From Bacteroidota bacterium (lineage in GTDB: Bacteria > Bacteroidota > Bacteroidia > B-17B0 > Aurantibacillaceae), in assembly GCA_018267475.1 (NCBI GenBank), contig JAFDYI010000018.1, forward strand, positions 31,886 to 95,885: a stretch of DNA of 64,000 nt, in the 5' to 3' direction. The position numbers and the translations under genes were made by a program. Shown here in pieces: positions 37,364 to 46,410 of this stretch; the stretch's first letter is position 1, and every line of letters begins with the position of its first letter. Under the pieces are notes generated by a model. It was not told the DNA's origin, did no database searches, and worked only from the letters and a program-made list of their open reading frames with translations.

Positions 37364-37714
37364 TTATTCTATTTCTACATACACTTTTTCTACGTGCCCA
37401 TTCATAGGTGGGTTTAATTTAGTAAGGCGTACTTTAGCCTTTTGTACCCCTGCTAATTCTTTTAGTATTCGATATTGTATGCGCTGGGCAACGGGCTCTA
37501 TAAGTTTAGAGCGAATGGCCATCTCTTGTTTTGCTATTTCATATACGCTGCAGTAGTCAATAGTATCCAACAAAGAGTCTGTTTTAATGGCTTGGGTAAA
37601 ATCCGTTTTCATGTACACATCTACAATGTAGTGCCCGCCAACTAAAGCTTCTTCCGGCAAACAACCGTGGTAGGCGTATATTTTTATTCCTTCTATGGCA
37701 ATAGTATGATTCAT
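37364..37714 (-). CDS. folB: Dihydroneopterin aldolase
   Basis: A 116-residue folate enzyme that converts dihydroneopterin to hydroxymethyl-dihydropterin. It starts MNHTIAIEGIKIYAYHGCLPEE, where AYHGCLPEE is the FolB signature with the pterin-binding Glu. The segment TIDYCSVYEIAKQEM is typical and the length is normal. The other folate genes are not nearby. It lies 25 bases downstream of terC and may share its transcript. Confidence 0.93.
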   Translation of the reverse strand: MNHTIAIEGIKIYAYHGCLPEEALVGGHYIVDVYMKTDFTQAIKTDSLLDTIDYCSVYEIAKQEMAIRSKLIEPVAQRIQYRILKELAGVQKAKVRLTKLNPPMNGHVEKVYVEIE

Positions 37715-37739
37715 AAGGGTATTGCTATTTTTTATGAAA

Positions 37740-38483
37740 TTATTTTTTCTTCCTTCGTTCTTCTCGCATATTCAATGCCTCCACTACTAAAGAAAAACCA
37801 AGCGCAGCATATATATAACTTTTATCTACTTCAAATCCGGTAAAAGTATGCAGTGAATCAATAAGCAAGAGGAGGGCAATGACTAATAAAAAAGTGAGCG
37901 CTAGCATTTTTACGCGTGGGTTTTTATTGATGAAATTGGCTACGGCCGCAGAAAAAAGAACCATTACTACCATAGCCAGCACTACGGCGCCAGCCATAAT
38001 GATCAGGTTTTTAGAGATTACAATAGCCGTTAAAATAGAATCGAACGAAAAAACGATATCAATCAAAATAATTTGAATAATTACGTTTGTTATATTTGCT
38101 TTTCGGGTATTGGTTTTATGAGATTCTTCTCCTCCTTTTATTTTCTCGCTAATCTCCCCAATCGTTTTATACAATAAAAAAAGACCTCCTAAAAAGAAAA
38201 TAACATCTCTAAGGGTAATTTCATACGTTCCTATGCTAAACAAAGCACTGGTTTGCGAAGATAAATAGCTAAGCGTAAACAGCAAGGCTATGCGTATAAA
38301 AACGGCTAAAATAAGTCCGGAGGTGCGCGCTTTGTTGCGTTGGTGTTGGGGTAGTCTGTCGGCGGTAATGGCAATAAAGATAATATTATCCACCCCTAAA
38401 ACAATTTCTAGTAGTGATAGGGTAAGTAAATTTACAATTCCTTGAGTGGAACATAAATTAGTAAACATATCTGAAAAATTCAT
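37740..38483 (-). CDS. TerC-family membrane protein
   Basis: A 247-residue protein with seven predicted helices. The motif LEIVLGVDNIIFIA near residues 26-39, with the buried acidic residues of the family, is repeated as IDIVFSFDSILTAI near 140-153. TerC-like proteins (YkoY, MeeF/Alx group) are manganese/calcium exporters or metallation chaperones. The substrate is inferred from the family. Confidence 0.9.
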   Translation of the reverse strand: MNFSDMFTNLCSTQGIVNLLTLSLLEIVLGVDNIIFIAITADRLPQHQRNKARTSGLILAVFIRIALLFTLSYLSSQTSALFSIGTYEITLRDVIFFLGGLFLLYKTIGEISEKIKGGEESHKTNTRKANITNVIIQIILIDIVFSFDSILTAIVISKNLIIMAGAVVLAMVVMVLFSAAVANFINKNPRVKMLALTFLLVIALLLLIDSLHTFTGFEVDKSYIYAALGFSLVVEALNMREERRKKK

Positions 38484-38524
38484 AGTGCAAAGGTGTAAAA
38501 AAAAATAGTTAACAAATTACAGAA

Positions 38525-39301
38525 TTATATTTTTTTATGACCAAAAATTTGTTCGGCGTTGCCGGTAGTAATACGGGCTACTTCCTCCAAAGTACAGTGT
38601 TTTATTTCGGCCAGTTTGGCTGCAACAAGCGGTATGTAAGCGGGTTCGTTGCGCTTGCCTCTGTGGGGGGTAGGCGCCAGATAAGGGGCGTCTGTCTCTA
38701 AGACAAGGTGCTCTAAGCCTATTTGTTCTATGGCTTTGTCCAAACCGCTGTTTTTAAAAGTAAGCACTCCGCCTATACCTAATTTTAGCGGCGTTGTCTC
38801 TACTATTTTTTTTGCTTGCTCGGCATTACCGCTAAAGCAATGAAAAATTCCTTTTGGAATGGTTTTTAGCGATTGTAATACATCATATACTTCGTCAAAA
38901 GAATTTCGTGAGTGAATAGCTATGGGAAGCTCATATTCTAATGCCCAGTTTATTTGAGTTTTAAAGGCTTCTACTTGTTGCGCAAAAAATGTTTTATCCC
39001 AATATAAATCTATACCTATTTCGCCTATTGCGCAGTAGGAATGTTGCTGTAAATAACGATATAATGTTGCTAATTCTTCTTTATAGTTTTCTTTTACAGA
39101 GCAAGGGTGCAAACCTATCATGGGGAAACAGCATTCAGAATGTTTTTTGCAAAGGGCGTGCATCGCCTCTACGTATTGGCTATCAATGCTGGGTAAAAAA
39201 AAACGATGCACTTGAGCCTGTTTGGCTTTGCTTATAATTTCCTCTATATCTGCATCAAATTCTTGTGCATACAGGTGGGCATGGGTATCTACGTAGTGCA
39301 T
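38525..39301 (-). CDS. tatD: TatD-family metal-dependent deoxyribonuclease
   Basis: A 258-residue TIM-barrel hydrolase. Metal-binding residues are in YVDTHAHLYAQEFDADI (the HxH at the front), CAIGEIGIDLYWDKTF (Glu), AIHSRNSFDEV (His), FHCFSGNAEQA (His) and LVLETDAPYLAPTPHRGKRNEP (Asp). It acts as a DNase/exonuclease in the cytoplasm. Its start is adjacent to the stop of the small lipoprotein gene. Confidence 0.94.
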   Translation of the reverse strand: MHYVDTHAHLYAQEFDADIEEIISKAKQAQVHRFFLPSIDSQYVEAMHALCKKHSECCFPMIGLHPCSVKENYKEELATLYRYLQQHSYCAIGEIGIDLYWDKTFFAQQVEAFKTQINWALEYELPIAIHSRNSFDEVYDVLQSLKTIPKGIFHCFSGNAEQAKKIVETTPLKLGIGGVLTFKNSGLDKAIEQIGLEHLVLETDAPYLAPTPHRGKRNEPAYIPLVAAKLAEIKHCTLEEVARITTGNAEQIFGHKKI

Positions 39302-39610
39302 TTATTTCCTTTTTTTTATGTCCAACACTTCTATTTGTTTTCCCACCATGCAGATAGAGGGTAACTGTTTTTTTTGTATGTGGTATTTAATCCAAATTTT
39401 TTGTTTGTTTTTTTTAACCGCATCAGGTAAAAGGTTAGGCAACCATTTCTTTTTTAATGTGTCGCCTGTTTCAATTAAAAAGGGGCACCCCTCTGTATTA
39501 TTTTCTATTACTAGCGCAGCCTCATAACCTTGTTGTATGTATTTTTTTTGTGAACAAGAACAGAATGAGGTGCAGAAAATAAGAAAGCAAATAAAAAAAA
39601 CGCGTTTCAT
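39302..39610 (-). CDS. Small lipoprotein, unknown function
   Basis: A 102-residue lipoprotein. The signal MKRVFFICFLIFCTSFCSC has two candidate lipobox cysteines near 17-19. The remainder is basic and ends in KQIEVLDIKKRK. No domain is recognised. It overlaps atpZ by 4 bases (ATGA) and abuts tatD, so it is translationally coupled to both. Confidence 0.72.
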   Translation of the reverse strand: MKRVFFICFLIFCTSFCSCSQKKYIQQGYEAALVIENNTEGCPFLIETGDTLKKKWLPNLLPDAVKKNKQKIWIKYHIQKKQLPSICMVGKQIEVLDIKKRK

Positions 39611-39831
39611 TTTTTGATAAAATCTTTAATAGCTAAATATATTCCTACGGCTACTCCCAGCAAACCTAAAAACAAAGTGAAAAGGGGTGTTTTGTTTCGA
39701 CAGTAGGTATCTAATTTAGTCCCACCTAAAAAGCCCAGCACAATAGGCACCAGCATTTGCATAGCTATACCGGTGTACTGCAAAGTGTTTTTAGTTGGCT
39801 GCCGCAACGGTTTTTTTTCCGCTTCGTTCAT
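39607..39831 (-). CDS. atpZ: AtpZ/AtpI-family small membrane protein
   Basis: A 74-residue protein with two hydrophobic helices (about 19-38 and 48-67) and the family segment GIAMQMLVPIVLGFLGG. AtpZ/AtpI proteins assist assembly or metal supply of F1Fo ATP synthase. Here the other atp genes are not adjacent; a lipoprotein and tatD follow instead. The start overlaps the end of the bactofilin gene by 41 bases. Confidence 0.8.
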   Translation of the reverse strand: MNEAEKKPLRQPTKNTLQYTGIAMQMLVPIVLGFLGGTKLDTYCRNKTPLFTLFLGLLGVAVGIYLAIKDFIKK

Positions 39832-40201
39832 CAGAGTGTTGTATGTTTTTTACTACGCCTCCCATACTGCAATTTCCGGTAAATTGGGCATCGGGTTCCA
39901 CCGATATTTTTCCGGTAAAGATATCGCCCGTTACTTTAGCCGAAGCTCGCAATGCCAACAACTCACTTACGCTTATTTTCCCGCGAATTTCGCCCGATAT
40001 ATCGGCATTTTGACATTCTATTTCGCCTTTTATTACTCCATGCGGACCAATAACCAATTTGCCTTTTACCAGCAAAGATCCTTCTAAGCTGCCATCTATT
40101 CTAAAATCGCCCTCTGTTTTAATATCGCCTACTATTTGAGTGCCTGTGGCAATCAAATTCACCGAAAAAACTTCTGCATTTTTATCGCTTTTTGTGAACA
40201 T
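39791..40201 (-). CDS. Bactofilin family polymer-forming cytoskeletal protein
   Basis: A 136-residue protein. Residues 12-115 are a repetitive right-handed beta-helix with short glycine/hydrophobic repeats (LIATGTQIVGDI, GDFRIDGSLEGSL, AKVTGDIFTGKI), the mark of bactofilins. They polymerise without nucleotide and help shape or organise the cell envelope. The ATG at 40201 is preferred over an upstream TTG. It overlaps atpZ by 41 bases. Confidence 0.9.
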   Translation of the reverse strand: MFTKSDKNAEVFSVNLIATGTQIVGDIKTEGDFRIDGSLEGSLLVKGKLVIGPHGVIKGEIECQNADISGEIRGKISVSELLALRASAKVTGDIFTGKISVEPDAQFTGNCSMGGVVKNIQHSDERSGKKTVAAAN

Positions 40202-40305
40202 AATCAAATAATTAGATGCGCAAGATACTAAAAAAGCGCGAAATAGAAAAACAATTCTTTAACGCACAAAGAACGGCTTTTTATGAAAAAACAAGTGCTG
40301 TTTTT

Positions 40306-40818
40306 TTAGTGATGGTGCCCGTGCGGGCCGTGTACGTGGCCGTGGTCTAACTCATCGGGGGTGGCATCGCGCACTTCTATAACGCTGCCTACAAAATGCA
40401 AGTCGTAATCGGCCAAAGGGTGGTTAAAGTCCATCACCACATGGTTATCTCCTATTTCTACAACCATGCCTTGCAGTTGGTGCCCCTCTGAATCTAACAT
40501 AGGTAACTCTTCACCTAATTTTACCCGTTCTTCGTCAAACTTTCCTTCTACAAAAAAAGCTTCTTTGGGTACCTCTGCAATATATTCATCGTTAGAGGCT
40601 CCATAGGCTTTTGCTGCCTCAATATGAAAATCAAAGGAGTCGCCTGCTTGTTTCCCTTTTAAATTTTTTTCAAAGTCTTCTAAAACGCCGCCGCTTCCAA
40701 ATAAAAAAACAAAGGGGTTTTGCTCATTGGTTTGTTCTATCAGTTCTTCCGCTTCGTTATCTAGTTTGCCGGTTAGATGATAGTGTACGGATATTACTCT
40801 ATTGTGTTCTGCTTTCAT
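40306..40818 (-). CDS. SlyD-like FKBP-type peptidyl-prolyl isomerase
   Basis: A 170-residue protein with the split FKBP fold: YHLTGKLDNE at the front, LFGSGGVLEDFEKNLKGKQAGD, an insert-in-flap chaperone domain (about 70-125), VVMDFNHPLADYDLHF and a His-rich tail (HGHVHGPHGHHH). SlyD-like enzymes are chaperones and prolyl isomerases, and the tail binds nickel or other metals. The gene is probably monocistronic. Confidence 0.92.
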   Translation of the reverse strand: MKAEHNRVISVHYHLTGKLDNEAEELIEQTNEQNPFVFLFGSGGVLEDFEKNLKGKQAGDSFDFHIEAAKAYGASNDEYIAEVPKEAFFVEGKFDEERVKLGEELPMLDSEGHQLQGMVVEIGDNHVVMDFNHPLADYDLHFVGSVIEVRDATPDELDHGHVHGPHGHHH

Positions 40819-40837
40819 GTTTTTTATAGATTAAAAA

Positions 40838-42394
40838 TTAAATTTCAAATTTAATGCCTTGCGCCAAGGGCAGCGAGTGCCCGTAGTTGATGGTATTGGT
40901 TTGTCGGCGCATATAAATTTTCCAGGCGTCAGAGCCGCTTTCACGTCCCCCCCCTGTTTCTTTTTCTCCGCCAAAGGCACCTCCAATTTCGGCACCGGAA
41001 GTACCAATGTTTACATTAGCTATGCCGCAGTCAGAACCTGCTACCGATAAAAATTTTTCTGCCTCGTGCAGGTTTTTAGTCATAATAGCGCTGGATAAAC
41101 CTTGCGGAACGTCGTTTTGCATCGCTATTGCTTCATCTATAGTCTTGTATTTCATAACATACAAGATAGGCGCAAAAGTTTCGTGTTGTACAATGCTAAA
41201 GCTGTTTTGCGCTTCTATGATACAGGGTTTTACATAAGTGCCGTGTTCAAAACCTTTTCCTTCCAGCACGCCGCCTGCTACTAAAATTTTTCCACCTTCG
41301 GCTATGGCGTGTTCAATACCGGCTAAGTAGTTTTTTACTGCATCTTTATCAATAAGAGGGCCTACGTGGTTGGTTTCGTCTAAGGGGTTGCCAACGCGCA
41401 GTTGTTTATAGGCGTTAATTAGTTTTTGTTTTACATCGGCATAAATGCTTTCGTGAATAATAAGGCGGCGCGTGGTGGTACAGCGCTGGCCGGCGGTACC
41501 TACGGCGCCAAATACCACGCCGGGTATGCACATGCTTAAATCAGCTGTTTCTGAAATAATAATAGCGTTGTTTCCACCTAGTTCTAACAACGATTTACCG
41601 AAACGTTCAGCTACTTTAGTACCCACTATTTTACCCATACGGGTAGAGCCTGTGGCGGATATTAGAGGTACTCGTCTATCGCTTGTAAGCAGTTCGCCTA
41701 CTTTATAGTCGCCGTTTATTAAGCACGATATACCTTCGGGCAAATTATTTTCTTTGGCCACTTGTGCCCATATATTCTGGCAAGCTACGGAGCAAACGGG
41801 TGTTTTTTCGGAAGGTTTCCATACGCACACATCGCCACAAACCCAAGCCAGGGCTGTATTCCAGCTCCATACCGCAACAGGAAAATTAAAAGCGCTGATA
41901 ATACCTACAATGCCCAGTGGGTGGTATTGCTCGTACATACGGTGGTTGGGGCGCTCGCTGTGCATAGTAAGTCCGTTTAGCTGGCGCGATAAGCCTACGG
42001 CTAAATCACAAATATCAATCATTTCTTGTACTTCACCCAAGCCTTCTTGTAGCGATTTACCCATTTCATACGAAACCAACTGCCCTAAATGCTGTTTGTG
42101 TTCACGCAGTTTTTGCCCATACTGCCGCACTATTTCTCCGCGCTTTGGAGCAGGTACCGAGCGCCAATATAAAAAAGCTTCGCCGGCTGCTTTCATCATT
42201 TTATCATAATCGCCTTGGGTAGCGGTTTTTATGGTTGCAATAAGCTTCCCATCGGCCGGGCTGTATGATTCTATATCATGGCCTGATGCAAAAAAAGCAG
42301 TTCCGGTAGAGCAGCCTAAATTAGTTTGTTTAATGCCTAAAGCCTGTAAAGTTTTAGCAATATCAACGGTTTTTTGTGTAGCAAATAATTCCAT
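40838..42394 (-). CDS. ALDH7-type aldehyde dehydrogenase (piperideine-6-carboxylate dehydrogenase-like)
   Basis: A 518-residue NAD-dependent dehydrogenase. The catalytic Cys305 is in [11 protein letters not shown], with the catalytic Glu in [12 protein letters not shown]. The C-terminal [22 protein letters not shown] is the antiquitin (ALDH7A1) signature. Family members oxidise the lysine-derived piperideine-6-carboxylate or aminoadipate semialdehyde. The role in lysine breakdown is inferred; no pathway partners lie beside it. Confidence 0.9.
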   Translation of the reverse strand: MELFATQKTVDIAKTLQALGIKQTNLGCSTGTAFFASGHDIESYSPADGKLIATIKTATQGDYDKMMKAAGEAFLYWRSVPAPKRGEIVRQYGQKLREHKQHLGQLVSYEMGKSLQEGLGEVQEMIDICDLAVGLSRQLNGLTMHSERPNHRMYEQYHPLGIVGIISAFNFPVAVWSWNTALAWVCGDVCVWKPSEKTPVCSVACQNIWAQVAKENNLPEGISCLINGDYKVGELLTSDRRVPLISATGSTRMGKIVGTKVAERFGKSLLELGGNNAIIISETADLSMCIPGVVFGAVGTAGQRCTTTRRLIIHESIYADVKQKLINAYKQLRVGNPLDETNHVGPLIDKDAVKNYLAGIEHAIAEGGKILVAGGVLEGKGFEHGTYVKPCIIEAQNSFSIVQHETFAPILYVMKYKTIDEAIAMQNDVPQGLSSAIMTKNLHEAEKFLSVAGSDCGIANVNIGTSGAEIGGAFGGEKETGGGRESGSDAWKIYMRRQTNTINYGHSLPLAQGIKFEI

Positions 42395-42545
42395 TTTTTA
42401 TTTTAGAATAATTAGATGTATTTTATTTTTTAATTCTTTTTTAGAAGCAGGCAAAGGTATAAATTAAAATGTAATGTGGATTATGCTTTCTGCACAACTC
42501 ATATATAGATGAATTAACTTTACTTGTGCAATACTGGTAAAACAA

Positions 42546-42570
42546 TACCCCCCGAAATAGCGAGGGGGTA
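42546..42570 (-). terminator. Intrinsic terminator after the tmRNA gene
   Basis: On the minus strand TACCCCC and GGGGGTA pair around an 11-base loop, followed by TTGTTTT. It is 22 bases past the tmRNA 3' end. Confidence 0.65.
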
Positions 42571-42591
42571 CGGTAAGTTTGTGTTTTTTTG

Positions 42592-42958
42592 TGGACCCGG
42601 AGAGATTCGAACTCTCGTCCAAACAAGGAGTTTGTAAGCTTTCTACAAGTTTAGAATGTACTTAATTGTAGGCATACACCAGGCGTATATTCAAACCAAA
42701 TGTATGCGTAGATGCTTGTATTGCAAGGGGTTCGCATCGTTTCCCTATGCAAGCCGTTATTTTTCGATGCGGGGTTCTGGTCGCTAAACGACGGCGCTAC
42801 CAGAGCCGCAAAGGCTGAATTAGCTGAGCTAATTAAGCAGCCATGGCGTAAGATTCTTCGCCAATTAAAAGTTTGAGAGTTGATTTTTAAGTGCCATATT
42901 CACAACGCACTACCTGCTTACCTACCTACCGCGCTCGCTGTCAAAACCGGTCGGGCCC
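42592..42958 (-). ncRNA. ssrA: Transfer-messenger RNA (tmRNA)
   Basis: A 367-base tmRNA that rescues stalled ribosomes. The 5' end GGGCCCG pairs with the 3' CGGGTCC to form the acceptor stem, and GTTCGAATC is the T loop. The tag frame at 42862-42833 reads GGC GAA GAA TCT TAC GCC ATG GCT GCT TAA, giving GEESYAMAA plus stop. The first Ala comes from the charged tRNA part. No CCA is encoded after the discriminator A. Tag type and gene length suit Bacteroidota. A -7 box TACCTTTG lies upstream at 42978-42985. Confidence 0.95.
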
Positions 42959-42977
42959 AAAATGTGAAAGAACGGGG

Positions 42978-42985
42978 CAAAGGTA
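42978..42985 (-). promoter_or_regulatory. -7 promoter element for tmRNA
   Basis: Minus-strand TACCTTTG, about 20 bases upstream of the mature 5' end, so a short leader would be removed by RNase P. Confidence 0.55.
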
Positions 42986-43072
42986 CGCTTTTTTTAGCAA
43001 TAGGGTTTGGTAATCATCAAGGTGTATATTCTTTTTAAAGCGCATTTCTATACAAGCCGAAACACCAATACA

Positions 43073-43099
43073 CAAAAAAACCCTCAAAAGTGAGGGTTT
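43073..43099 (-). terminator. Intrinsic terminator after tRNA-Cys
   Basis: On the minus strand AAACCCTCA and TGAGGGTTT form a 9-bp stem around CTTT, running into a T tract. It lies 22 bases past the tRNA. Confidence 0.8.
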
Positions 43100-43121
43100 A
43101 TAGGCAAGTTTATGTTATTTG

Positions 43122-43192
43122 AGGTCCCGTGCGGATTCGAACCGCAGTAGCAGCTTTTGCAGAGCTGAGCCTAGCCACTCGGCCACAGGACC
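43122..43192 (-). tRNA. tRNA-Cys (anticodon GCA)
   Basis: A 71-base cloverleaf. Acceptor GGTCCTG pairs with CGGGACC. The anticodon stem CAGCT/AGCTG holds the loop CTGCAAA with anticodon GCA. The T loop is GTTCGAATC. The discriminator is T, the known identity base for Cys. CCA is not encoded. A -7 box TATATTTG is at 43207-43214. Confidence 0.95.
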
Positions 43193-43206
43193 TTTTTTCA
43201 GGGCGA

Positions 43207-43214
43207 CAAATATA
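43207..43214 (-). promoter_or_regulatory. -7 promoter element for tRNA-Cys
   Basis: Minus-strand TATATTTG, 14 bases upstream of the tRNA 5' end. Confidence 0.5.
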
Positions 43215-43375
43215 CATATTTATTCTGTTACTACATAAACTTTTTATGCAAATCTGCTTTTAGCTTGTTTTGGGTTTCTATTAAAAAGAAACGATGTTGC
43301 AAAACATACCTTTGTAGGCAGCTTAAAAAAAGGACGGCTTATACAAAGAGCGTATAAGAATTAAAAAAATAGCGC

Positions 43376-43383
43376 TATATTTG
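43376..43383 (+). promoter_or_regulatory. -7 promoter element for the helicase gene
   Basis: TATATTTG ends 15 bases before the ATG at 43399. The longer frame opening at 43381 begins inside the box and can be excluded. Confidence 0.55.
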
Positions 43384-43398
43384 CAGGTTACTTTTTTT

Positions 43399-44916
43399 AT
43401 GAGTCAAGAAATTGTAGAGCAAAGCAGCGAACGTAAATTATACCCTTACCAGCAGGCGGCGGTTAATACCATTACCCAAAAATTGGCTGAAATGCCTACC
43501 AGTTCCAACCTATTATTTCAATTGCCTACCGGAGGCGGTAAAACCATTATATTTTCTGAGATAACCAAGCACTATATTCAGAAATATCAAAAAAAAGTAT
43601 TGATACTTACCCATCGTGTAGAATTATCGCAACAAACATCGGCTATCCTTAATTCTATTCAAATACCCAACAAAGTAATAAACAGCAGCGTAAAAGTGTT
43701 GGATAAAAACGAGCCCTATTTAGCTTATACCGCCCTAATAGAAACACTTAATAACCGACTGCACGACGAGGATAACTTAGAATTTTTAGAAAATGTAGGT
43801 TTGGTAATTGTAGATGAAGCCCACAACAACTCCTTCAGAAAAGTATTTAAACACTTTTCTAACGTGCATATTTTAGGCGTAACGGCAACCCCTCTTAGCA
43901 GCAATAAAAAACTGCCTTTGATGGATACCTACCATTCGCTTATCATAGGAGAAAACATACCCTCTTTAATAGAAAATGGTTTTTTGTGTGATGGACTCAC
44001 TTATTCGCACGATGTCAATTTATCTTCGTTAAAAGTAGGTTATACCGGCGAATTTACCACCGCTTCTTTAGAATTACTGTATAGCAATGTAATGATGCAA
44101 AGCAAGCTCATTTCTGCTTACGAAGAAATTTCTTTAGGAAAAAAAACATTGATATTTAATAGCGGTATTATATCCAGCCGTTTGGTGTACGAGGCTTTTA
44201 AAAAGAAGGGCTATCCCGTAAAGCACTTAGACAGCACTTATAGCGATAAAGAACGATACGAAATTTTAGATTGGTTTCACAATACAAAAGACGCCATTCT
44301 TACCTCTGTAAGTATTCTTACACATGGCTTTGATGAACCCGAAGTAGAAACTATTATTTTAAACCGCGCTACCAAATCGCTTACCCTATACCACCAAATG
44401 ATTGGGCGCGGGAGCCGCATCACACCTACAAAAAAACAATTTAACATAGTAGATTTAGGCAACAACGTGCGTCGCTTTGGTTTGTGGCAGATGCCCATTG
44501 ACTGGAATCACGTGTTTATTGCCCCACACATGTACTTAGAGCAACGCTACAAAGATGAGTGGGATTATGAAACCGAGCGCGATTATGATATGCCCGAAGA
44601 AATTAAGCAACGCTTTGTAAACTCGCATCACGAAGAATTTGTAGTGCGCGATAAATACTTACATTGCCTAAAAAAAGGATTAAAACCGCAAGTGGTGTTA
44701 GACCAATCGTTAGAAGAACATTATGGCATGATAAAAGATAATGCCTCTTGCCACGACGAAGCTGTAGAGCTACTACAACTTTTGCAAGACGAAATTAAGT
44801 ACCGTGTGAAGCAGTTTGCTAAGTGCATTAACGCTACCCCCAACTATACCGATTGGCAGTATCAAAACTACCTTACCCGAATAAACAGAAAAATGGTTAT
44901 TTTATTTGAAGAATAA
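43399..44916 (+). CDS. DEAD/DEAH-box (superfamily 2) helicase, Rad25/SSL2-like
   Basis: A 505-residue SF2 helicase with motif I LPTGGGKT (about 44-51), motif II VIVDEAHNN, motif III VTATPLSSN and motif VI HQMIGRGSR. A C-terminal domain of about 150 residues has no recognised fold. The type resembles standalone DEAH helicases related to XPB and to type I/III restriction helicase subunits. No restriction or phage genes are beside it, and the polyprenyl synthase gene starts 10 bases after it. Confidence 0.88.
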   Translation: MSQEIVEQSSERKLYPYQQAAVNTITQKLAEMPTSSNLLFQLPTGGGKTIIFSEITKHYIQKYQKKVLILTHRVELSQQTSAILNSIQIPNKVINSSVKVLDKNEPYLAYTALIETLNNRLHDEDNLEFLENVGLVIVDEAHNNSFRKVFKHFSNVHILGVTATPLSSNKKLPLMDTYHSLIIGENIPSLIENGFLCDGLTYSHDVNLSSLKVGYTGEFTTASLELLYSNVMMQSKLISAYEEISLGKKTLIFNSGIISSRLVYEAFKKKGYPVKHLDSTYSDKERYEILDWFHNTKDAILTSVSILTHGFDEPEVETIILNRATKSLTLYHQMIGRGSRITPTKKQFNIVDLGNNVRRFGLWQMPIDWNHVFIAPHMYLEQRYKDEWDYETERDYDMPEEIKQRFVNSHHEEFVVRDKYLHCLKKGLKPQVVLDQSLEEHYGMIKDNASCHDEAVELLQLLQDEIKYRVKQFAKCINATPNYTDWQYQNYLTRINRKMVILFEE

Positions 44917-44926
44917 AAGCGCAGTC

Positions 44927-45901
44927 TTGAGCACGATAGAACAAATAAAAGAACCCATATCCAAACACATGGACGATTTTGAACTCAAGTTCAAACAATC
45001 GATGAAAAGTTCGGTGCCTCTTTTAGAAAAAATTACCACCTATATTGTAAAAAGAAAAGGGAAACAAATGCGCCCTATGTTTGTGTTTTTATCTGCACAA
45101 ATGCACGGCGCTATTAACGAAAGCACCTACCGTGCGGCTTCTTTAATAGAACTGCTTCATACAGCCACCTTAGTGCACGACGATGTAGTAGATGATAGCA
45201 ACGAGCGAAGAGGTTTTTTTTCGGTTAATGCCCTTTGGAAAAACAAAATAGCCGTTTTAATTGGCGACTATTTGCTATCAAAAGGCCTGCTCCTTTCTTT
45301 AGATAACGACGATTTTCATTTGCTAAAAATAGTAAGCAACGCCGTACGCGAAATGAGCGAAGGAGAGCTGCTACAAATAGAAAAAGCACGCAAGCTAGAT
45401 ATATCCGAAGATGTTTATTTTGAAATTATTCGTAAAAAAACAGCTACCCTTATTGCTGCTTGTTGCGCTACCGGAGCCGCTTCGGTAAACGCCGATAAAT
45501 CAACCATAGAAAAAATGAGCAGCTTTGGAACGCTTACCGGTATTGCTTTTCAAATAAAAGATGATTTATTTGATTTTGGCAGCGGACTTGAAATAGGAAA
45601 ACCTACCGGCATCGATATCAAAGAAAAAAAAATGACACTGCCCCTTATTTACGCTCTAAATAAGGCAAGCTATCAAGATAAAAAACAAATAATAAATTTA
45701 GTAAAAAATCATAATGAAAACCCTAAAAAAGTAGCAGAAGTTATTGATTTTGTGTTTGCAAAAAAAGGAATTGAGCACGCCGAAAAAATTATGCATCAGT
45801 ACAAAGAAGAAGCCTTATCGGTATTAAAAACAATTCCTGAAAATGAAGCACGAAAATCATTAGAACAATTAGTTACTTTTACGGTTGAACGAAAAAAATA
45901 A
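44927..45901 (+). CDS. Polyprenyl diphosphate synthase (trans-isoprenyl)
   Basis: A 324-residue isoprenoid chain-elongation enzyme. The first Asp-rich motif LVHDDVVDDSNERRG and the second FQIKDDLFDFG mark the all-trans (octaprenyl/heptaprenyl) group that makes the quinone side chain. The start is probably the TTG at 44927: the residues that follow, STIEQIKEPI, match the usual family front, and it lies just after the helicase stop at 44916. An earlier in-frame TTG at 44906 overlaps that gene. Confidence 0.9.
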   Translation: MSTIEQIKEPISKHMDDFELKFKQSMKSSVPLLEKITTYIVKRKGKQMRPMFVFLSAQMHGAINESTYRAASLIELLHTATLVHDDVVDDSNERRGFFSVNALWKNKIAVLIGDYLLSKGLLLSLDNDDFHLLKIVSNAVREMSEGELLQIEKARKLDISEDVYFEIIRKKTATLIAACCATGAASVNADKSTIEKMSSFGTLTGIAFQIKDDLFDFGSGLEIGKPTGIDIKEKKMTLPLIYALNKASYQDKKQIINLVKNHNENPKKVAEVIDFVFAKKGIEHAEKIMHQYKEEALSVLKTIPENEARKSLEQLVTFTVERKK

Positions 45902-45912
45902 TCACAAAAAAA

Positions 45913-46410
45913 ATGAATAAAATACTTTTAATGCCCTTTGCGCTTCTATTCTTTTTTGCTTGCAGTACCAATCAAAAAAACAACGAAAAGCAAGCTGTTT
46001 CGAAACAAGATTCGGCCAACAAACAAATACAATCACAGATGGATAAAATAGCCGATGAGTTAGCGCCTCCGGATAGTGATTATACAGGAGAATTTTTTCA
46101 AAAATACGAAAATGGTGTGGTAAAAGTAAAAGGTTATTTTAGGTTTGGAAAACGCCACGGACAATGGTATTATTTTTATCCCAATGGTTTGATGTGGAGC
46201 GAGGCTTTTTATGACAATGGAAAAATGAATGGGCAGTCAAAAGTGTTTTACGAAAACGGAAAAACGTACTATCAAGGCGCTTACAAAAAAGATATTCCGG
46301 TGGGCTTGTGGCTATACAACGATACTACCGGCGCAGCCAACTTAGAAGTTACCTACGATAGCTTAGGGAAAATTATTCAGCAAAAAAATATCCCGATAAA
46401 AAAACAATGA
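45913..46410 (+). CDS. MORN-repeat lipoprotein (YwqK-like)
   Basis: A 165-residue lipoprotein (lipobox FFAC, Cys at about 17). It contains at least three MORN_2-type repeats: GVVKVKGYFRFGKRHGQWYY, GLMWSEAFYDNGKMNGQS and GKTYYQGAYKKDIPVGLW. Such proteins are often labelled YwqK antitoxin by similarity, but no toxin partner is seen, so the toxin-antitoxin label is not supported. It overlaps cdd by 4 bases. Confidence 0.8.
   Translation: MNKILLMPFALLFFFACSTNQKNNEKQAVSKQDSANKQIQSQMDKIADELAPPDSDYTGEFFQKYENGVVKVKGYFRFGKRHGQWYYFYPNGLMWSEAFYDNGKMNGQSKVFYENGKTYYQGAYKKDIPVGLWLYNDTTGAANLEVTYDSLGKIIQQKNIPIKKQ

Noticed and set aside
42441..42626. Minus-strand frame reading MFGREFESLRVH near the tmRNA
   Set aside because: It reads through the 3' end of the tmRNA, and this peptide is a common false product of T-arm sequences.
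43399..44916. Defence island around the helicase
   Set aside because: The neighbours are tRNA, tmRNA and housekeeping genes, with no nuclease or methyltransferase.
45913..46410. Toxin-antitoxin system suggested by YwqK similarity
   Set aside because: There is no toxin gene beside it; the MORN repeats and lipobox fit an envelope lipoprotein.
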